Origin: Candidatus Gastranaerophilales bacterium
GTDB lineage: Bacteria > Cyanobacteriota > Vampirovibrionia > Gastranaerophilales > Gastranaerophilaceae
Direction of reading: 5' to 3'
Length of the DNA: 53,983 bases
Assembly: GCA_944325655.1 (NCBI GenBank)
Contig: CALVAW010000008.1
Span: 1-53,983 of the forward strand
In this document: positions 44,112 through 52,150 of the stretch, piece by piece
Layout of the letters: every line of letters begins with the position of its first letter
How positions within the stretch are numbered: position 1 is the first letter of the stretch
Notes under the pieces: generated by a model
Database searches by the model: none
Seen by the model: only the letters and a program-made list of their open reading frames with translations
Told to the model about the DNA's origin: nothing
Program-made: the position numbers and the translations under genes

Positions 44112-44681
44112 ATGAATTTTATTAAAAAACTCAGACCTTTTGATTATTTGATTATTGCAATCATACTTTTTATCGGACTAATAGGTTTTTTAACGTTTAG
44201 CGGAAAAAGAGCAACATCTTCAAATCAAATTGAAGCAACAACAAACATAGAACTTGAAGTTTATTTAAGAGGAGTCAATGTAACATCAGATGAGCCTTTA
44301 TTTAAAAAGGACGATGAAACATTTATTACAATAAGAAATGTTCCATACACAAAATTAAAAATTAAAGATGTTAAATATGACAAAAGAAAAATCATGATTC
44401 CCACAATTAACTCAAAAAAACCGTACATCACGGTCAATGACGATACAACACCTCATCAATATGATTATTTGGTAAAAATAGTTGATACTGCAAAAATTAC
44501 AAAAGACGGCGATGCGGTTGTAGGAGGAAATAAAGTTAAAATAGGACTTCCGATAACACTCGAAGGTGCAAAGTACAAACTAAACGGGGTTATTTCAAAT
44601 GTTATGATAAGTCCCGAACCACAAAACAACGCCCATGAAGATTTAGACAAGCATACAAAATTAAATCAAGATGTTCAATAA
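44112..44681 (+). CDS. DUF4330 membrane-anchored protein
   Basis: 189 aa. Basic N-terminus, one helix (about 14-30, IIAIILFIGLIGFL), then a beta-rich periplasmic part. The features NIELEVYLRGVNVTSDEP, DYLVKIVDTAKITKDGDAVV and NKVKIGLPITLEG are those of DUF4330, a family known mainly from Cyanobacteria and some Firmicutes. No enzyme motif is visible. Shine-Dalgarno AAGGAAAG. Its 3' end overlaps the IctB-like gene by 11 bases, implying coupled translation and a joint role in envelope polysaccharide handling. Confidence 0.85.
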   Translation: MNFIKKLRPFDYLIIAIILFIGLIGFLTFSGKRATSSNQIEATTNIELEVYLRGVNVTSDEPLFKKDDETFITIRNVPYTKLKIKDVKYDKRKIMIPTINSKKPYITVNDDTTPHQYDYLVKIVDTAKITKDGDAVVGGNKVKIGLPITLEGAKYKLNGVISNVMISPEPQNNAHEDLDKHTKLNQDVQ

Positions 44682-46014
44682 TATCAAAAATTTTATTAAC
44701 AACAGCCTTTTTATGGACAACATTGATAACATAGCTTTTTTAATTTTGTTATCGATGCTTTGTTCTGCAATAATTTTTTCTTCAGATATTATGGGTATTT
44801 TAGCTCTGTTATTTTCAATTTTGATAATATTTAAAACTATTTTTAAAAAAAACACCGAATATCAATTTTTAAATTACGAGAAAGCCCTTTTTGTATTTTT
44901 TCTTTTTGTAACCTTAAGTCTTTTCGGTTCAACTTTATTTAAACTTAGTCTTCATGGTTATATTAAAACAGTCATATATTTATTATTTTTTTATTGCGCA
45001 AATATTTTCTTCAGTGAAAATAAAAATAAAATATTGCCGATAATCATTTTTGTTTGTGCATTGATGAGCTTTGAATCAATTATAGCAATTCTTCAAAATT
45101 CATCAGATATTGCTGAAATATCGGGTTGGCAAGATATTACAAGCATAAACCCCGAAGAAATAATCTCAAGAGCATACGGAACACTACAACCCTATAACCC
45201 TAATCTTTTAGCGGGATACTTACTTTGCGGACTTTCCTCTTTTGTTTTTGTAATATTAAAAAACATAAAAAAAGGAAAAAGAAAATATGCGCTTGCATTT
45301 ATGTTCCTTATGATAATAAATATTGTTGCAATAATAGATACCGGATGCAGAGGAGCATATCTCGGATTTTTACTCTTCTTTTCAATATTATTTTTTGCAC
45401 TTATTTATTACGCCAAAAAAACTCTGGGCGGCTTTTCAAAAATTAAAAAAAGATATAAAAATATAACTCTTTTTGGAATTATCGGCTTATTTTTATTCAT
45501 AATAACAAATCCTGCACTAATAAAAAGAGTAGAATCAATTTTTGCCCTTAGAGCCGACAGCTCAATTTCCTTTAGATTAAATGTATATGAATCAGCAATC
45601 AGAATGTTTATGGATAATCCGTTTTTAGGTATAGGCGTAGGTAACCAAAACTTCAGAGAAATATACGGTCTTTATATGAAAACAGGCTTTGACGCTTTAG
45701 GTTCATACTGCGTACCGCTTGAAATTGCTGTTGAAAGCGGAATTTTTGCCCTGATTGCATTTATTGTTTTTCTTATTCTGACAATAAAAACTTGTTTGAA
45801 ATATTGTCTTGATAATGAAAAAGAAATTGATATAAAAATCCTATCTTTATGCATCATCCTTATGATAGCTGCAACAATGGGTCATGGACTTTTTGATACA
45901 ATATGGTACAGACCGCAAGTACAGCTTTTATTCTGGACAAATATTGCAATGTTAAAAACCGCAAATCAATTTAACAAGCTTCCAAGCAAAACAGCTCCAA
46001 GCATGCCGGAGTAA
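44671..46014 (+). CDS. IctB-like / O-antigen ligase family membrane protein
   Basis: 447 aa, about 11 membrane helices. Family stretches: SRAYGTLQPYNPNLLAGYLL, DTGCRGAYLGFLLFFS, SISFRLNVYESAIRMFMDNP, GIGVGNQNFREIYGLY and the C-terminal GHGLFDTIWYRPQVQLLFW. These are the hallmarks of cyanobacterial IctB, once proposed to move bicarbonate but belonging to the Wzy/WaaL O-antigen polymerase/ligase superfamily. Since this organism has no carbon-fixation genes in view and sits next to glycan genes, ligation of a lipid-linked glycan is more likely. The start is inside the DUF4330 gene. Its last 49 bases overlap the end of the convergent nanK-like gene. Confidence 0.88.
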   Translation: MFNNIKNFINNSLFMDNIDNIAFLILLSMLCSAIIFSSDIMGILALLFSILIIFKTIFKKNTEYQFLNYEKALFVFFLFVTLSLFGSTLFKLSLHGYIKTVIYLLFFYCANIFFSENKNKILPIIIFVCALMSFESIIAILQNSSDIAEISGWQDITSINPEEIISRAYGTLQPYNPNLLAGYLLCGLSSFVFVILKNIKKGKRKYALAFMFLMIINIVAIIDTGCRGAYLGFLLFFSILFFALIYYAKKTLGGFSKIKKRYKNITLFGIIGLFLFIITNPALIKRVESIFALRADSSISFRLNVYESAIRMFMDNPFLGIGVGNQNFREIYGLYMKTGFDALGSYCVPLEIAVESGIFALIAFIVFLILTIKTCLKYCLDNEKEIDIKILSLCIILMIAATMGHGLFDTIWYRPQVQLLFWTNIAMLKTANQFNKLPSKTAPSMPE

Positions 46015-46838
46015 TTACCCGCTTTTGCATGATAAATTTTTATTGGAGCAGTTAGAACACAAGAATTAACAAAATTTTCAATTTTTTCAACATCAGCAAA
46101 TTTCTCCATAGAACCCGATAAAACAAAACAATCGGGGTCAAACAAATTTGCCAATCCTAAAATACCCAGAGCTATATCATTTTGCCAAGTTTCAAAAGCT
46201 TCAATAAATTTTTTGTCGCCGTTTTTAACGCCATCAACAATATCATAAGTCGTAATGTTTTCATTATTCGTTATTTCAATTGCCGTTTGTCTTAATCCGT
46301 TTCCGCTGGCATAAGCTTCAAAACAATCCCACGAACCGCAAGTACACTTTCTTCTTTGATTTCTCGACATAACAAAATGCATTTCTCCCGCACCGCCGGA
46401 TTTACCCTTTAACAATTTACCGTTGATGATTATTCCGCCACCGACTCCCGTACCAAGAGTCAACATTACGGAATTTTTAAATCCTTTAGATGCACCGATT
46501 TTATATTCAGCCCAAGCGGCACAATTAGCATCATTTTCTATAAATACTCTTTTGCAAGACAACGATGCAAAATCAATTTCTTTATACCCCGAAGGCAAAT
46601 TAGCCGTCGAACCGATAACTTTAGTATTTTCATTATTTACTGTTCCTGCTGTTGCAATTGCAACAAACTCAACATCTTTCTCAAATTTTAAAATAATTGC
46701 TCTCAACAACTCTTTAATTTCATTTGCGGTTTTGGGTGTGTGAACCTTTTCAATATCACCTTTGACTTCTCCGTTAAAATCTATCAATGCATATGAAATT
46801 TTTGTACCGCCAACATCAATACCTAAAGCAATATTCAC
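45966..46838 (-). CDS. nanK: ROK-family sugar kinase, probably N-acetylmannosamine kinase
   Basis: 290 aa. ATP site ALGIDVGGTKISYALID, catalytic END at 101-103 (D103). The ROK zinc site is H154, C165, C167, C172 (CTCGSWDCFEAYASG), and TLGTGVGGGIIINGKL is present. ROK enzymes phosphorylate glucose, fructose, GlcNAc or ManNAc. The four-base-overlap linkage with nanE points to ManNAc, giving ManNAc-6-P for the epimerase. Sequence alone does not fix the substrate; glucokinase is the main alternative. Its 3' end overlaps the convergent IctB-like gene by 49 bases. Confidence 0.85.
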   Translation of the reverse strand: MNIALGIDVGGTKISYALIDFNGEVKGDIEKVHTPKTANEIKELLRAIILKFEKDVEFVAIATAGTVNNENTKVIGSTANLPSGYKEIDFASLSCKRVFIENDANCAAWAEYKIGASKGFKNSVMLTLGTGVGGGIIINGKLLKGKSGGAGEMHFVMSRNQRRKCTCGSWDCFEAYASGNGLRQTAIEITNNENITTYDIVDGVKNGDKKFIEAFETWQNDIALGILGLANLFDPDCFVLSGSMEKFADVEKIENFVNSCVLTAPIKIYHAKAGNYSGMLGAVLLGSLLN

Positions 46839-47527
46839 CTTAAAACTCCTTCAAACCTTTTATATATTAATTGGGGACGAGTAATTGCAGAACCTATTAC
46901 AACAGAATCGGCACCACATTCAAAAGCTTTTATAACGTCTTTTTTCTCCCATATTTTTCCTTCCAAAATTGTGAAAATGTCATATTTGGATTTAATTTTT
47001 TTAACCAATTCAAAATCCGGTTCATCAGGGTTGTTTTCTGTTTGAGTTGTATATCCGCTTAATGTTGTTGAAACAATATCACAACCTAAATTATAAGCAT
47101 TTTCCGCTTCTTCAAAAGTAGCAATATCTGCCATTGCTAACTTGTTTTCTGATTTTATATATTTGATGAGCTCTTCCAATTTTTCATCATTAGGTCTTTT
47201 TCTTAATGTTCCGTCAAATGCAACAATATCTGCACCTGCATCTATCACTTTTTTGCAATCCTCGACAGTCGGAGTTATATATACCAGCTCCTTATAATTA
47301 ACAGGAATTTTATTAGGTTTTGTAATTCCTATTACAACCGCATCAGGCAACTCTTTTTTAATATTTATAATATCTCTTGCACCGGCCAATCTTAATACCT
47401 GAGCTCCACCTATATTTACAATGCTTTTTGCCAATGCAACAATGCAATTTTCGTCATATAAAGGTTCGTCAGGCATAGCCTGTATAGATACTATGATTTT
47501 ATTTTTAATTTTATTTAAAATATCCAT
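46835..47527 (-). CDS. nanE: N-acylglucosamine-6-phosphate 2-epimerase
   Basis: 230 aa TIM-barrel (NanE). It converts ManNAc-6-P to GlcNAc-6-P, feeding amino-sugar catabolism. The family motifs are IVSIQAMPDEPLYDE, GAQVLRLAG, DIVAFDGTLRKRPNDEKLEE, ADIATFEEAENAYNLGCDIV and the phosphate loop ADSVVIGSAITRPQ. The start was moved to the ATG at 47527: the upstream ATG at 47536 overlaps the TATAAT, while 47527 lies 7 bases beyond it. There is no Shine-Dalgarno (leaderless candidate). First of a two-gene operon with the ROK kinase. nanA or a transporter is not in view. Confidence 0.93.
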   Translation of the reverse strand: MDILNKIKNKIIVSIQAMPDEPLYDENCIVALAKSIVNIGGAQVLRLAGARDIINIKKELPDAVVIGITKPNKIPVNYKELVYITPTVEDCKKVIDAGADIVAFDGTLRKRPNDEKLEELIKYIKSENKLAMADIATFEEAENAYNLGCDIVSTTLSGYTTQTENNPDEPDFELVKKIKSKYDIFTILEGKIWEKKDVIKAFECGADSVVIGSAITRPQLIYKRFEGVLR

Positions 47528-47534
47528 ACAACAC

Positions 47535-47540
47535 ATTATA
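47535..47540 (-). promoter_or_regulatory. -10 element of nanE-nanK, probably leaderless
   Basis: TATAAT on the minus strand, 7 bases before the chosen ATG at 47527. The -35 is weak. Confidence 0.45.
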
Positions 47541-47587
47541 CAACATCTAAAAAAATTATATATAATAAAGAAAAAAAGGAGTTTATT

Positions 47588-47779
47588 ATGGGAAAAATCA
47601 TTGCACTTATCATAGTTATTGCTGCAGGATGGTATGTATATACAAATGTCGATTTTAATAAAGTAAAAGAAAATTCGATAGAAACATTAAAAAAAGAAAA
47701 AACAATTAATGCGATAAATTCAAGAAGAGACAGAGAGCAAGCAGATATCGACAGCATAATAAACGGACAAACGAAATAA
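47588..47779 (+). CDS. small single-helix membrane protein, unknown
   Basis: 63 aa: one N-terminal hydrophobic helix (residues 4-20, IIALIIVIAAGWYVYTN), then a charged Lys/Glu/Asp-rich tail. It is supported by a consensus Shine-Dalgarno (AAAGGAG, 7 bases) and a TATAAT at 47561-47566. It is divergent from nanE and 100 bases upstream of glmU. No known family. An inner-membrane anchor or small regulator is possible. Confidence 0.72.
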   Translation: MGKIIALIIVIAAGWYVYTNVDFNKVKENSIETLKKEKTINAINSRRDREQADIDSIINGQTK

Positions 47780-47841
47780 CTTTCATTTGTTAAAATTTAT
47801 GTCATAAAAAACATTTTTTTGTTCAACAAAACGACTTTTTA

Positions 47842-47857
47842 TGAGAAAATTTTCTCA
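47842..47857. repeat. 16-bp perfect palindrome upstream of glmU
   Basis: TGAGAAAATTTTCTCA, 24 bases before the glmU ATG. A shorter palindrome (TTGTTCAACAA) lies just upstream near 47818-47828. It could be an operator for glmU or a chance AT palindrome. Confidence 0.45.
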
Positions 47858-47881
47858 AAGGCAAAGTTAAAGGCAAAACAA

Positions 47882-49177
47882 ATGGAAAAAGAAATTAAGG
47901 CAATTATTCTTGCAGCCGGAAAAGGCAAAAGAATGAATTCAACCATGCCCAAAGTTTTGCATGAAATATTTTCAAAGCCTCTTCTGGGGTGGGTTATAGA
48001 GGCAGTACAAAAACTTGGACATGAAATCGAAAGCATTGTTGTAATAGGACATCAATCGCATGATGTTGAAGAATACCTGAACAATAATTATAAATACGTT
48101 AAAACAACCTTTCAAAAAGAACAACTCGGAACAGGACATGCTGTTGCTCAAGCAATTCCCCTTTTAAATCAATTTAAGGGTGATGTAATCATAACATGCG
48201 GTGACACCCCTTTAATTACAACCAAAACGCTTCGCAATCTTATAAAATATCATCGTGAAAATGATTCCGATTTAACGGTTATGACTGCAAAGTTTGACAA
48301 TCCCAAAGGTTACGGTCGCATTATCAGAAGCCCGAAAGGCGAGGTTGTATCAATTATTGAGGAAAAAGACGCAAATGAAACCCAAAAAGAAATAAAAGAG
48401 GTTAACACAGGTGTATACTGCGCCAAATGGACAAAAATAAGACATGCATTTACTCAATTAAGCAACAATAACGCTCAGGGCGAATATTATTTAACAGACA
48501 TCATAACTTGGTCAAAAAAACAAAATCTAAAAGTTCTGGGATATACAACAGACGACAACAATGAAATATATGGTATAAATTCAAGAAAAAATCTGGCATA
48601 CGCAACTAAGCTTATGAAAGATAGAAAAATAGATGAACTGCTGGAATCCGGCGTTACAATTGTAGACCCGCAAACAACATATATTTCTCCGGAAACACAA
48701 ATCGAACCCGATACAATCATTTATCCCAACACTTATATAAACGGAAAAAACAAAATTGCTAAGTTTTGTAAAATTGGTCCAATGACCCATATTAGAGGCA
48801 ATTGTGAGGTGGGTGAAGGGTCAAAAATTGGCAATTTTGTCGAATTAAAAAATGCAAAAATAGCAAAAAAATCTAATGTTTGTCATTTAAGTTATATAGG
48901 AGACGCAAAAATCGGATCTAATGTAAATATTGGTGCAGGAACAATTTTTGCAAACTATAACTCCATAACAAAAGAAAAGAAAAAATCCGTTTTATCAGAC
49001 GGTGTATCAATAGGCTCTAACTCTGTTATAGTAGCACCCGTCGAAATAAAACAAGATGCATTTATTGCAGCGATGAGTTGTATAACAAAAGATGTCGAAG
49101 AATCCTCACTTGCAATGACACGCAGTCCTCAAAAAGAAGTCAAAAACTGGGTAAAAATAAAAAAGGAGAAAAATTAA
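47882..49177 (+). CDS. glmU: bifunctional GlmU (UDP-GlcNAc pyrophosphorylase / GlcN-1-P acetyltransferase)
   Basis: 431 aa from the ATG at 47882. A longer frame from a TTG at 47819 adds 21 residues that are not part of the family. It makes UDP-GlcNAc for peptidoglycan and lipid A. The N-terminal uridyltransferase begins EIKAIILAAGKGKRMNSTMP and KVLHEI. The LGTGHAV, CGDTPLI and EVNTGVY stretches are typical. The C-terminal left-handed beta-helix contains the acetyltransferase histidine (VCHLSYIGDA) and NIGAGTIFANY (canonical NIGAGTITCNYDG). First of glmU-prs-udg-DHH. Its stop is directly followed by the prs ATG. Confidence 0.96.
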   Translation: MEKEIKAIILAAGKGKRMNSTMPKVLHEIFSKPLLGWVIEAVQKLGHEIESIVVIGHQSHDVEEYLNNNYKYVKTTFQKEQLGTGHAVAQAIPLLNQFKGDVIITCGDTPLITTKTLRNLIKYHRENDSDLTVMTAKFDNPKGYGRIIRSPKGEVVSIIEEKDANETQKEIKEVNTGVYCAKWTKIRHAFTQLSNNNAQGEYYLTDIITWSKKQNLKVLGYTTDDNNEIYGINSRKNLAYATKLMKDRKIDELLESGVTIVDPQTTYISPETQIEPDTIIYPNTYINGKNKIAKFCKIGPMTHIRGNCEVGEGSKIGNFVELKNAKIAKKSNVCHLSYIGDAKIGSNVNIGAGTIFANYNSITKEKKKSVLSDGVSIGSNSVIVAPVEIKQDAFIAAMSCITKDVEESSLAMTRSPQKEVKNWVKIKKEKN

Positions 49178-50194
49178 ATGGGTCTCGAACTGAAAACTCA
49201 AATGGAGAAAACGGAAACAATACTTCCAACTCATGATATTAAACTTTTTTCAGGTCGTTCAAACAATGCTTTAGCTATGGAAATTGCGGAGTATTTAGGA
49301 ACAACGCTTGAGCCGATAACCATCAAAAATTTTTCAGACGGCGAAATTTATGTACAAATACAAGATTCTGTCCGTGGGGATGATGTTTTTATTGTTCAAC
49401 CCATTTGCGATCCTGTTAATGAAAACCTTGTGGAACTGCTAATACTTTTAGATGCATTTAAACGTGCCAGTGCAAAATCAATTACAGCAGTTATCCCTTA
49501 TTACGGCTATGCTCGTCAAGACAGAAAAGCATCAGGCAGAGAAGCAATAACCGCAAAACTCGTTGCGGATTTATTGACCCAAGCAGGTGCTACAAGAATT
49601 CTTGCTATGGATTTACACACAGGTCAAATACAAGGTTTCTTTAATATCCTTGTCGATCACATATATGCCACTCCCGTTATAGTAAACTATGTAAAAAATA
49701 TAGATACAAAAGACTCGGAACTTGTATGTGTTTCTCCGGATATGGGCGGCGTTAAGAGAACAAGAGCTCTGGCAAAACAAGTCGGAGCGCCTATTGCAAT
49801 TATCGACAAACGAAGAGACAAGCACAACAGCGCCGTTGCTTGCAATATAATAGGTGATGTTAAAGATAAAATCTGCGTTATGTTCGATGACATTATAGAT
49901 ACAGCAGGAACTATCTGCGAAGCCGCAAGAATGTTAAAAGAAAAAGGCGCAAAAGATGTCTATGTTTGCGCTGTGCATCCGGTATTTTCCGGACCGGCAC
50001 TTGAAAGACTGCAAGCATCTCCCATAAAAGAAGTCATTGTAACAAACACAATACCCCTTAAAGATACATTTATTCCGGACAAAATAAAACAAGTAAGCGT
50101 TGCACCGCTTTTGGGCGAAGCAATTTCAAGAATACATGATGATAAATCGGTTTCTTCACTATTTGGATTTGAAATAGAATATAAAAAGGATTAA
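49178..50194 (+). CDS. prs: ribose-phosphate pyrophosphokinase
   Basis: 338 aa. It makes PRPP for nucleotide, histidine and NAD synthesis. Family elements: KLFSGRSNNALAMEIAEYLG, FSDGEIYVQIQDSVRGDDVF, YYGYARQDRKASGREAITAK and the PRPP loop VMFDDIIDTAGTI. The metal-binding MDLHTGQIQGFF is intact. The Shine-Dalgarno AAGGAG is inside the end of glmU, with zero-base spacing between the genes. GlmU-Prs order is common in Gram-positives and others. Confidence 0.98.
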   Translation: MGLELKTQMEKTETILPTHDIKLFSGRSNNALAMEIAEYLGTTLEPITIKNFSDGEIYVQIQDSVRGDDVFIVQPICDPVNENLVELLILLDAFKRASAKSITAVIPYYGYARQDRKASGREAITAKLVADLLTQAGATRILAMDLHTGQIQGFFNILVDHIYATPVIVNYVKNIDTKDSELVCVSPDMGGVKRTRALAKQVGAPIAIIDKRRDKHNSAVACNIIGDVKDKICVMFDDIIDTAGTICEAARMLKEKGAKDVYVCAVHPVFSGPALERLQASPIKEVIVTNTIPLKDTFIPDKIKQVSVAPLLGEAISRIHDDKSVSSLFGFEIEYKKD

Positions 50195-50195
50195 T

Positions 50196-50789
50196 ATGCA
50201 AGCAAAGAAAGCAGAATTAAAATTAATTGAAGAAAAAGCAAAAAACTGCTTTGAATGCGAGCTATGCAAAAACAGAACAAATATGGTATTTTCTGACGGA
50301 TGCGAAGAAGCATCCGTTATGTTTATAGGTGAAGCACCGGGAAAAAATGAAGATGAAACAGGCGTACCTTTTATAGGCAGAGCCGGAAAATTATTAAGAG
50401 AATATCTTCTTGAAACAGGTTATAAAAAAAATGACATATATATAGCAAACACGGTTAAATGCAGACCGCCTGAAAACAGAAAACCGACTAACAAAGAAAA
50501 GAAAGCCTGCGAAAAATATCTGACAAAACAAATAGAATTAATAGACCCTAAAATAATAGTTCTTGTAGGATCTACAGCACTTGAAAGCTTTTTGGATAAA
50601 AAAATAACCATAACAAATGCCAGAGGAAAAATTTTTGAAAAAGAATTTGCCGGAAAAACAAGAAAATTTATCCCAATTTTTCACCCGTCTTATCTTTTAA
50701 GACAACATTCCAAAGAACCCAATTCCCCTCGATACTTGTTTAAAAAAGACTTAATTACCGTTAAAGATTTAATTAAAGATGCAAATTAA
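50196..50789 (+). CDS. uracil-DNA glycosylase, family 4 (Fe-S)
   Basis: 197 aa. It removes uracil from DNA. Motif A is FIGEAPGKNEDETGVPFIGR and motif B is HPSYLLR. The 4Fe-4S cysteines are near the N-terminus (C21 and C24 of CELCKNR, perhaps C18), C89 (NTVKCRPPENRKP) and C105. Such type 4 enzymes are common in thermophiles and anaerobes that lack Ung. Shine-Dalgarno AAGGA in the end of prs. Its 3' end overlaps the DHH gene by 11 bases. Thymine discrimination cannot be told from sequence. Confidence 0.95.
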   Translation: MQAKKAELKLIEEKAKNCFECELCKNRTNMVFSDGCEEASVMFIGEAPGKNEDETGVPFIGRAGKLLREYLLETGYKKNDIYIANTVKCRPPENRKPTNKEKKACEKYLTKQIELIDPKIIVLVGSTALESFLDKKITITNARGKIFEKEFAGKTRKFIPIFHPSYLLRQHSKEPNSPRYLFKKDLITVKDLIKDAN

Positions 50790-51957
50790 TTACTCAAATA
50801 TCAATTTTAAAGCTAAAAAAATGTCAAAAGCTCAAGCTGAATATTTTAACAAAGAGCTTAAGCATTCAAAAAGTGTTGACATAATTTGCCATGAAATAAC
50901 AGACAGAGATGCAGCAAACTCGGCACTTGCAATGTATGATTATTTAACCCAACAAGGTATAAATGCAAGAATCATTTTATCTCAAAAAGTAGAAAGCTTA
51001 ACTTTAAGAAAACCGGTTGAAGACATTATACAAGCAGAAAACTTAAAAAACGATGAAACAGCTGACACCGTTCTTTGTGTTGATTTCAGCGCAAAAGAAA
51101 GAATTGCCCCGAATGTATGGGAACATATTAAAAAAGCAGACAAAATACTTTGCATGGATCACCATAAAGGAGCAAATATTGAAAGCAAAAAAACAAAAAT
51201 ACCGCAATCATCGAGAATAACACCAATATATACGGATACAACGGCAAAATCCGCAACAAGCATCATATACAGATTTTTTGAAGCACTGGGCATAGAATTA
51301 TCAAATGAGACCGCATACGATTTATTCTTCGGACTTTTAAGCGACTGTAACAAAAAAGGATTATTGGAATGCGACGGAATACAAGGCACAATTAAACCAA
51401 GCGTTAAACTAATCAAAAACAAAAATGCCTATGAAATATATAATAAATTAAAAAACAAACTTTCACGGCAACAAATTTCAAATATGGTTAAAAATATTGA
51501 TGTAATGTGCACTTTAACCGAAAAAGAAAAAGCATTTAACGCCTCTTTATATAAAAATGCAAAGTTAAGTGAAAGTAAAAAAATAGCATTTGTTGAAATA
51601 CCGCCAGATGACGCAGTTTGGAGAGAACTTGGCGGAGAAAACACCAGAACAAGCGCCATTTTAAATAATTTTAGACGAAGTGTTCTGAAATCTAACGATG
51701 AAAAATTTAAAAAAGCAGAAGCAGCTGTTGTTTTTTATGAGGCAAACGGTATATACAAAGTAAGTTTTCATTCCAAACGCTATCCTTTAAGCTTATTTTA
51801 CTCTTTAGCTCAAGATACTATAGCAGATCCATCCTGCTCAATAGGGGGGCACGACGACAGAGGCGGAGGAAAAATAAGCACACTTGATAAAAAAGCTTGT
51901 CATAATTTTGCTGCAACAATTTTGGAATGTTTAGAATATTGCTTAAACCAAAATTAA
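50779..51957 (+). CDS. DHH/DHHA1-family phosphoesterase (NrnA-like)
   Basis: 392 aa. The DHH metal site is visible: H38, D42, D44 (CHEITDRDAANSA), D102 (LCVDFSAKE) and DHH at 127-129 (MDHHKG). A DHHA1-like C-terminal domain ends in the GGHDDRGGGK glycine loop. Relatives are NrnA (nanoRNase/pAp phosphatase) and GdpP-type cyclic-dinucleotide phosphodiesterases; without a PAS/GGDEF part this is the stand-alone NrnA type. Likely RNA-fragment or pAp turnover. Start overlapped by the UDG gene and last of the glmU operon. A long 190-residue central helical part is somewhat unusual. Confidence 0.86.
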   Translation: MQINYSNINFKAKKMSKAQAEYFNKELKHSKSVDIICHEITDRDAANSALAMYDYLTQQGINARIILSQKVESLTLRKPVEDIIQAENLKNDETADTVLCVDFSAKERIAPNVWEHIKKADKILCMDHHKGANIESKKTKIPQSSRITPIYTDTTAKSATSIIYRFFEALGIELSNETAYDLFFGLLSDCNKKGLLECDGIQGTIKPSVKLIKNKNAYEIYNKLKNKLSRQQISNMVKNIDVMCTLTEKEKAFNASLYKNAKLSESKKIAFVEIPPDDAVWRELGGENTRTSAILNNFRRSVLKSNDEKFKKAEAAVVFYEANGIYKVSFHSKRYPLSLFYSLAQDTIADPSCSIGGHDDRGGGKISTLDKKACHNFAATILECLEYCLNQN

Positions 51958-52081
51958 AATAAAAAACAATCTTAAACATGTAAATTATTAAGTTTTGTAT
52001 CATCTGAAAATATTAAACAAAAAAAATTTATTTTTTAAATATAATAATAGAGCATATTAATTAACACTTTAGAATTATTTT

Positions 52082-52109
52082 TTGGTTATAATTATATTTG
52101 TGTTAATAT
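52082..52109 (+). promoter_or_regulatory. promoter of the glucan-phosphorylase-like gene
   Basis: TTGGTT (52082-52087), 16-base spacer, TAATAT (52104-52109). The leader is about 35 bases with Shine-Dalgarno AAAAGGA. Confidence 0.5.
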
Positions 52110-52150
52110 TTTATTAAACAAAACGTAGTTAGTATTAAAAGGATTAAATT

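Noticed and set aside
47819-47881. 21-residue N-terminal extension of GlmU from a TTG
   Set aside because: It covers the palindrome region and is not part of the GlmU family.
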